Below, in pieces: positions 59,092 to 64,000 of a stretch of DNA of 64,000 nucleotides. Every line of letters starts with the position of its first letter. Position 1 is the stretch's first letter. The position numbers and the translations under genes are program-made. A model generated the notes under the pieces. That model had not been told where the DNA came from. It saw nothing but the letters and a program-made list of their open reading frames with translations, and did not search any database. Origin of the DNA: CATQHL01 sp965242895 (GTDB lineage Bacteria > Actinomycetota > Acidimicrobiia > Acidimicrobiales > CATQHL01); assembly GCA_965242895.1 (NCBI GenBank), contig OZ251507.1:1426001-1490000 (forward strand), in the 5' to 3' direction.

Positions 59092-59292
59092 AGAAACCGC
59101 TTACTCCGTATAGACCGGACGTCCCTCAGGCGCTCCTCAGACGCTCCCAAGGATCGGGTGGCGCTGTCTGCCCGCCTGGGGCAGAACTCACAGCACCCAT
59201 GAGTGCTGAAGGGTGGGTGTCTAAGGGGCACTGAAGGGGAGAGGTTGGTCTTCCCTGAACCTCAGGGCTTTACAGACTGTACGGTTTAAGGC

Positions 59293-61752
59293 GTGGAAGT
59301 TGCTGAACTATCCTTTCGCGGAAGTGCATTACGGATCGAGACTCCTCAGAGGCTGCGCTTGGTTTCGGACCGTTCTCTGAGAGGCGCCGAGTTCTGCAGG
59401 GTCTACAGCAAGCAGGTTGACGACTGGCTGAAAGAACTCTTTGAATCTGCAGGGGGGGCTTCCTGCTCTGCCGCTCTGGCGGCGGTCGGAGGCTATGGCA
59501 GGGCTGAACTGAGTCCGCACAGCGACTTGGACGTGTGGCTTCTTTATGACGAATCCGATGGCATCGAAGAGTTGGCTGTCGGACTCTGGCATCCGATCTG
59601 GGACGAAGGCTTGAAACTCGGTCACGCCGTCCGCACGATTCCTGAGACCCTCAAATTGGCGGAGAAGTCGTTGGACACGTCGACTGCTCTACTCTCTTTG
59701 AGGCATCTCGCAGGCGATGCCGCGCTGTCGCGCCGCCTGAAGACCGAAGCTGAGCGGCGGTGGATGGGCCGTGCCAAGGTGTGGCTCCCGAGGCTGGTGG
59801 AAGACTCCAGAAAACGGGGCAGGCAGTTCGGCGAAGTGGCCTTTCGCCTTCAACCCGATCTGAAGGACGCCGCCGGCGGTTTGCGTGATATGCAAGCGCT
59901 GGAGTTCGCTGCTAGGGCGCGCCCCAATCTCCTCGGCGCGGACGTCCTTTTTCCCGAGGAGTCGTACAGGACGATTTTGGCTGCGAGGGTGGAACTTCAT
60001 CGGGTTTCAGGCAACTCATCTAGCCTGCTCGCACTGGAATATCAGGACGAGGTGGCGGAGGCTTTAGGTTTCTCCAGTGCGGAAGAGTTCATGACCGAAG
60101 TGTCCGCGGCGGGACGCACAGCAGCCTGGTTGGTCGACAACACCTGGGCGCGGATCGAAGAGGAGGATTGGGATAAAGGGAGCCCGCGGCGGCGATCCGG
60201 CATTCTCAAGGAAATCTCGACAGGTGTATACCTACTACGCAGGGAGGTCTTCCTTGCTCCCGAGGTTCGGTTAGACGAAGATCCCATGGGGATTTTGAGG
60301 GTCGCTGCTGCGGCGGCAGCCCACGACGCCCGCATAGAACTCGGATCGTTGCAGCGTCTTGCGTCCGTCCCCCCTCTAGGTGAGCGCTGGCCCGAAGGCG
60401 GTCGAGAACTTTTTGTACGTTTATTGGCCAGCGGGCGGAGCGCGATCCCGGTCATCGAATCCCTCGATCAGGTCGGGGCGATGGTCAAGATACTCCCTGA
60501 GTGGAAGTGCTGCCGCTCTCTTTTGCAGCGCAACGACTACCACCGTTACACAGTCGACCGACACCTCTGTGAAGCGGCGGCGCAAGCCGCGGCGATAGTG
60601 GATCGCGGTGACGAAGTCGGCAGGTCGGATCTTTTGCTGGTAGCAGCTTTTCTGCACGACATCGGCAAGGGCGTCGAGGGGGATCACAGCGAAGTCGGAA
60701 TGGGGATCGTGGAGAAGATCGCAACTCGGATGGGCTTCGACGAAGCAGATACGGCCATTCTTGTGAAACTCGTGGAACTTCACCTTCTGTTGCCGGATGT
60801 GGCCACGCGTCGCAACATCGAAGACGTGGGTACCGTCCTGCGCGTTGCCGTCGAGGTCGGAAGCGTGGATGTCCTCAGGCTTCTAGCGGCTCTCACCGAA
60901 GCGGATTCGATCGCCACCGGTCCTTCCGTGTGGAGCAACTGGAAGGCGAAACTCATCAGGGGGCTGGTTAGGCGGACAGAGCATTACCTGCTTGGCGGCA
61001 AACTAAGCGAATTGCCCAGATCCTTTCCCACGCCAGAGGTACTGGAGCGCATGCATGAGGGGGAACTTTTCCTGGAGGCTGAAAAGCAGCAGATACTGGC
61101 CATAGTGCCGCAAAATCCGGCAGTGCTTCCTGTCCTGGCGGGGGTGATCACGCTGAACGGGTTGAGCGTGATCTCGGCCGTGGGCTGCGTCGACGCAGGA
61201 ATGACCGCCTACTTGCTGTTGGTGGATTCGCCTTGGCCTGATTCTCGTCTCTGGCAGCGGGTGATCGACGATGCTCGCGCTGCCTTCGACGGCGAGCTGG
61301 CTCTGGAAGATCGACTGGCTAGGTTGACCAGGGTGACCTGGACTTCCGAAAGCCAAGTCTCGGCTCCGCAGCCGATAGTCGGAACGTTCGTCAAGTTCGA
61401 TAACGACGTCTCCGCAGATTTGACGGTGCTGGAATTGGCGGCGCCGGACAGCAAAGGACTTCTGTACCGAATCACCTCCACCCTCGTGGACGCCGGTTTG
61501 CTTATCAAGAGGGCGCGTGTTCAGACCTTGGGGGATCATGTGGTCGATTCTTTCGACCTAACCGAAGAGTCGGGGGAGAAGCTCACCGATCCAGTGAGAC
61601 TCAAGGAGATTGCAGACCTTGTCACTCCTGTGATTCGCGACGCTCCCCGTCATCAGCGCGTCCGACGGGAAAACCTCCTAGCGCCCTCTGAGAACGACTT
61701 TCTTGACGATGGAACGATCTACGACCTCCCCTCCGGTTTTAGGAGAACTTGA
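59293..61752 (+). CDS. glnD: [Protein-PII] uridylyltransferase / uridylyl-removing enzyme
   Basis: 819 residues. Order: nucleotidyltransferase domain with GGYGRAELSPHSDLDVWLLYDE and FRLQPDLKDAAGGLRDMQ; a helical region; an HD hydrolase domain (LLVAAFLHDIGKGVEGDHSE); and C-terminal ACT domains (TVLELAAPDSKGLLYRITSTLVDAGLLI). It modifies PII according to glutamine level (in actinobacteria, often by adenylylation). glnA with its adenylylation Tyr is in the same window. GTG 59293 is supported by homology near the start. Confidence 0.95.
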   Translation: MEVAELSFRGSALRIETPQRLRLVSDRSLRGAEFCRVYSKQVDDWLKELFESAGGASCSAALAAVGGYGRAELSPHSDLDVWLLYDESDGIEELAVGLWHPIWDEGLKLGHAVRTIPETLKLAEKSLDTSTALLSLRHLAGDAALSRRLKTEAERRWMGRAKVWLPRLVEDSRKRGRQFGEVAFRLQPDLKDAAGGLRDMQALEFAARARPNLLGADVLFPEESYRTILAARVELHRVSGNSSSLLALEYQDEVAEALGFSSAEEFMTEVSAAGRTAAWLVDNTWARIEEEDWDKGSPRRRSGILKEISTGVYLLRREVFLAPEVRLDEDPMGILRVAAAAAAHDARIELGSLQRLASVPPLGERWPEGGRELFVRLLASGRSAIPVIESLDQVGAMVKILPEWKCCRSLLQRNDYHRYTVDRHLCEAAAQAAAIVDRGDEVGRSDLLLVAAFLHDIGKGVEGDHSEVGMGIVEKIATRMGFDEADTAILVKLVELHLLLPDVATRRNIEDVGTVLRVAVEVGSVDVLRLLAALTEADSIATGPSVWSNWKAKLIRGLVRRTEHYLLGGKLSELPRSFPTPEVLERMHEGELFLEAEKQQILAIVPQNPAVLPVLAGVITLNGLSVISAVGCVDAGMTAYLLLVDSPWPDSRLWQRVIDDARAAFDGELALEDRLARLTRVTWTSESQVSAPQPIVGTFVKFDNDVSADLTVLELAAPDSKGLLYRITSTLVDAGLLIKRARVQTLGDHVVDSFDLTEESGEKLTDPVRLKEIADLVTPVIRDAPRHQRVRRENLLAPSENDFLDDGTIYDLPSGFRRT

Positions 61753-62431
61753 ACTTCTCCGTTGGAGCGAGGCCCTTGCCGGCATTGCTCGCACCGGTCT
61801 GGGTTTCACCAAGAACCTTTTTGAGCGGGAACGTTTCGAGGAGGTTCTGGCTGTGGCCGGCGAGATCAGGGCTTCGATCGACGACAACTTCGACCCGTGC
61901 GACTGGATCGAAGAGTGGATGCGGAGCATCGGAGAGGGAGTTGCCGGTTACGTAACGCCCAAGATCGCCGTTGGGGCAGTGGTAGGCAATGATGAGAAAC
62001 AACTCCTGCTGATCAAGAGGAAGGACTCTGGTCGTTGGCTTTACCCCACCGGATGGGCGGACGTGGGTTATTCATCTTCGGAGGTGGCGATTAAGGAAGT
62101 GCTTGAGGAGACGGGCATAGAGTGCGAACCCATTCGGCTGATAGCGGTTCTCGACAGCTTGCGCCACGGATTTACTTCGGTGCCGACCTATTCTCTCGTC
62201 TACCTTTGCAAGGCGGTCGGAGGCGACTTGAAGGTGCACGAGTTGGAGTGCACCGACGCAGGCTTCTTCAGTGAGGGCGAACTTCCGTCTCCTCTAGCGG
62301 GGCCGAAGTTCTGGGCCGCTCACGCCTTTAGTTCTCTGAAAGGCGAGAGTAATGAAGTCTTGTTCGACTTGCCTCGTTCACCCGTCTGGCGCTCGCCCGC
62401 TTCCTCTCGGCCGGGCGGTGAAGCTGCTTAG
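61709..62431 (+). CDS. NUDIX hydrolase with N-terminal helical domain
   Basis: About 240 residues. An N-terminal NUDIX_N-type helical region (RWSEALAGIARTGLGFTKNLFERERFEEVLAVAGEI) is followed by the NUDIX fold with box GWADVGYSSSEVAIKEVLEETGI. The EE pair that binds metal is intact, but the first Glu is Tyr and the Arg is Lys, so catalysis may be atypical. ATG 61709 overlaps glnD by 44 bases; no later start in frame fits the N-terminal domain. The substrate is unknown; relatives act on nucleoside diphosphate derivatives. Confidence 0.82.
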   Translation: MERSTTSPPVLGELELLRWSEALAGIARTGLGFTKNLFERERFEEVLAVAGEIRASIDDNFDPCDWIEEWMRSIGEGVAGYVTPKIAVGAVVGNDEKQLLLIKRKDSGRWLYPTGWADVGYSSSEVAIKEVLEETGIECEPIRLIAVLDSLRHGFTSVPTYSLVYLCKAVGGDLKVHELECTDAGFFSEGELPSPLAGPKFWAAHAFSSLKGESNEVLFDLPRSPVWRSPASSRPGGEAA

Positions 62432-62472
62432 CCAGCGCCTTGCTTCCCCCCTCTGCTCCCCGCCTAGGCAGA

Positions 62473-63363
62473 TCAGTTTTGCTGCGGCGGCTGCTCCCTC
62501 AGGAACTTTTCCACTTCCGCCACGAGCCGTTCTGGTGCTCCCTTCTCGACCTCTTCGGGTGAGTCGTAAGACTGCTCGAGTTCGCTCACGTAGGCCTTTG
62601 CGTCTTCGTCAGCGTTGACGATCTCGTCCACGCTGCGTTCGTACTCTTCGGCCTGCTCTTGCAGGTCGTCCGCTTCAACCTTCACTCCTAGGAGATTTGC
62701 TACCTCCTCGACGAGCGCCTTGGTCGCCTTCGGCGAGGGATTGTTGGCTGTGTAGGAGGGCACTGAAGCCCACAGGGAGGCGGAGGATATGCCCACTGAT
62801 CGTCCGTAGACGCCCAACACCCCCACTATGCCGGTGGGGCCTTCGTAATTGGAGTGCCGAAGGTGCATCTTCTGAGCCAATTCGGGGTCGTCGCAGGTGC
62901 CGAAGATCGCCACTGGGCGCGTGTGAGGCACATCTGCTAGAAGCGCTCCAAGAGTCACCACCAAGAAGGAATCGAAGTGCTTGGCCAGCCCTGCTACGTG
63001 TCGGCAGAACCTTTTCCAGCGGAAGTGAGGTTCGACGCCTTCGAGCAGGATGACGTCGATTTCCGATCCGGGGATGCGCGCCGCTGAAAACGAGTTAGCT
63101 GGCCAAGTGAGCTTGCGCTGCCCGCTGTCATCGAAGGACACCTGGGGGCGCGTCACCGTGAAGTCGTAATAGCGCTCCGGATCGATTTCCGCGAAAGGCT
63201 TCAGATCCCAGAGTTTGCGGAGGTACTTGGCGGCTAGGGAGGCAGCGTCGCCTGCGTCGTTCCATCCTTTGAAGGCAGTGATCAGAACGGGGTGCTTCAA
63301 CTCAGGGTGCTCGTTCCACTTCAAGTCTTCAAGGTCTTGAGCGTTCTCTGGGGGCGTGCTCAC
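62473..63363 (-). CDS. PAC2 family protein
   Basis: 296 residues from GTG 63363. HPVLITAFKGWNDAGDAASLAAKYL, VILLEGVEPHFRWKRFCRHVAGLA, TLGALLADVPHTRPV and YEGPTGIVGVLG are PAC2-family features. The family is related to proteasome assembly chaperones and is common in actinobacteria, where its function is not settled. The C-terminus is acidic and helical (EVEADDLQEQAEEYERSVDEIV type). It is convergent with the NUDIX gene and overlaps the upstream region of the GNAT gene. Confidence 0.88.
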   Translation of the reverse strand: MSTPPENAQDLEDLKWNEHPELKHPVLITAFKGWNDAGDAASLAAKYLRKLWDLKPFAEIDPERYYDFTVTRPQVSFDDSGQRKLTWPANSFSAARIPGSEIDVILLEGVEPHFRWKRFCRHVAGLAKHFDSFLVVTLGALLADVPHTRPVAIFGTCDDPELAQKMHLRHSNYEGPTGIVGVLGVYGRSVGISSASLWASVPSYTANNPSPKATKALVEEVANLLGVKVEADDLQEQAEEYERSVDEIVNADEDAKAYVSELEQSYDSPEEVEKGAPERLVAEVEKFLREQPPQQN

Positions 63364-63436
63364 TACCCTTGACCTTATCCGACTCCCTGTGCAGGTCTGC
63401 AGGGTGAGTGGTGCGTCTGCTCTATCCTTGCGATTT

Positions 63437-63883
63437 GTGACCGACTCAGTGGTCGTCCGAACGACCGAAGAAGCCGCCCCTGAACTGATCGCAGCCGTGA
63501 GACGGCTCCTGCCTCAGTTGTCTTCCTCTTGTTCGCTTCCTTCTGCGTCTGAGATTGCCGAGATCGCGGCGAGTCCCGCCACCAGACTGCTAGCGGCAGA
63601 TATAGACGGCGAGTTGGCGGGCATCACGGTGCTCGTCCTCTTTCGTCTGCCGACCGGGCTCCGGGCTTGGATTGAAGACGTGGTGGTGGATTCGGCTTTT
63701 CGTTCACGCGGCGTGGGGGAAGCCTTGCTGAAGGAAGCCTTGAGGCAGGCGGCTGCTGCCGGAGCACGCACGGTCGACCTCACGTCTCGACCGGAGCGTG
63801 AGGCGGCCATACGGCTCTATGAGCGAGTCGGGTTCGAACGCCGAGATACGAACGTCTTCCGCTGTCAACTTGATCGCAAATGA
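63437..63883 (+). CDS. GNAT family N-acetyltransferase
   Basis: 148 residues from GTG 63437. The acetyl-CoA motif A reads WIEDVVVDSAFRSRGVGEALLKEALRQAAAAGARTVDLTSRPEREAAIRLYERVGFERRD: beta-4, pyrophosphate loop R-S-R-G-V-G and the terminal Y-x-x-x-G-F. The longest frame (from 63356) extends over the PAC2 start and is not preferred. The acceptor is unknown. Confidence 0.85.
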   Translation: MTDSVVVRTTEEAAPELIAAVRRLLPQLSSSCSLPSASEIAEIAASPATRLLAADIDGELAGITVLVLFRLPTGLRAWIEDVVVDSAFRSRGVGEALLKEALRQAAAAGARTVDLTSRPEREAAIRLYERVGFERRDTNVFRCQLDRK

Positions 63884-63899
63884 CTGCGGCGGACTGATT

Positions 63900-64000
63900 G
63901 TGCGCCCGAACGAAGGAGCGCTCAAATCCCTGCTTGATTTTCTGACCCGAATCCTCGAGCGGTACAAGATCATTCGATTCGGGCTGGTCTCCGTTGTCGT
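63900..64000 (+). CDS. Start of a gene cut by the window edge (possibly GtrA-like)
   Basis: GTG 63900 opens a frame to the end of the window, beginning VRPNEGALKSLLDFLTRI and running into YKIIRFGLVSVVV. A short polar N-terminus followed by F-G-L-V-S-V-V resembles the entry to the first membrane helix of GtrA-type proteins. About 33 codons are visible, so this is tentative. Confidence 0.35.
   Translation, partial: MRPNEGALKSLLDFLTRILERYKIIRFGLVSVV

Noticed and set aside
1..64000. CRISPR array
   Set aside because: Direct repeats occur only as pairs or short tandem units; no regularly spaced repeats with unique spacers, and no cas genes.

Overview
The window is a GC-rich, gene-dense chromosomal segment from an actinomycete-type bacterium. 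The evidence is a WhiB protein, an actinobacterial HemQ, a PAC2 protein, a DUF2342 metalloprotease beside tilS, a DUF4244 pilin, and the local order tilS-folP-folK-panC-lysS-coaX. An Acidimicrobiia-like lineage fits, but that is inference. Nearly all genes are housekeeping or accessory-metabolic. I see no transposase, integrase, rRNA or CRISPR array. Three tRNAs are present: Pro(CGG), Sec(UCA) and Thr(CGU).

Layout. 1-2.3 kb, mostly minus strand: asd (cut by the edge), an MpaB/DUF2236 oxygenase-like gene, tRNA-Pro and a receiver-domain protein. 2.3-4.4 kb: STAS anti-anti-sigma protein, an NfeD-type membrane protein whose protease site is lost, and WhiB. 4.5-8.8 kb, minus strand: mrp-selA-selB, which with tRNA-Sec at 16.3 kb indicates selenocysteine decoding. 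9-11.1 kb: an ErpA/IscA-type protein and an unusually small fusion of the iron-sulfur and molybdopterin parts of a xanthine-dehydrogenase-like enzyme. 11.4-16.4 kb: glnA, nadE, a primary-like sigma factor and tRNA-Sec. 16.8-21.3 kb: a minimal Tad pilus cluster. 21.5-30.4 kb: RsbW-like kinase, NhaA with a His-rich leader, topA, an MFS transporter with a repetitive tail, tmk and holB, then tRNA-Thr.

30.5-40.3 kb differs from its surroundings: G+T-rich coding strand and large secreted proteins. It holds a ligand-binding lipoprotein, a very large fibronectin-III/metzincin protein and an RCC1-repeat lipoprotein. The large protein has no signal peptide of its own. A promoter, ribosome-binding site and signal peptide lie just upstream in another frame, and the two parts are separated only by a run of 16 G. 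A tract of 14 or 17 G would join them. This is either a phase-variation switch or a sequencing error, and it is the most interesting object here.

40.4-50.6 kb returns to core genes: ECF sigma/anti-sigma pair, a small membrane protein coupled to a DUF2342 metalloprotease, tilS, a degenerate folP, a phosphatase-like protein, folK, a panC-lysS gene fusion, coaX and hemQ. 50.6-61.8 kb is nitrogen and amino-acid acquisition: livHMGF, two substrate-binding lipoproteins, amtB and glnD. The right end carries NUDIX, PAC2 and GNAT genes and the start of a cut gene.

A recurring feature is short direct duplications at or just after stop codons (1770/1841, 17488/17561, 32247/32268, 41410/41470) and low-complexity tandem repeats inside coding regions (NfeD, NhaA, MFS, FolP).
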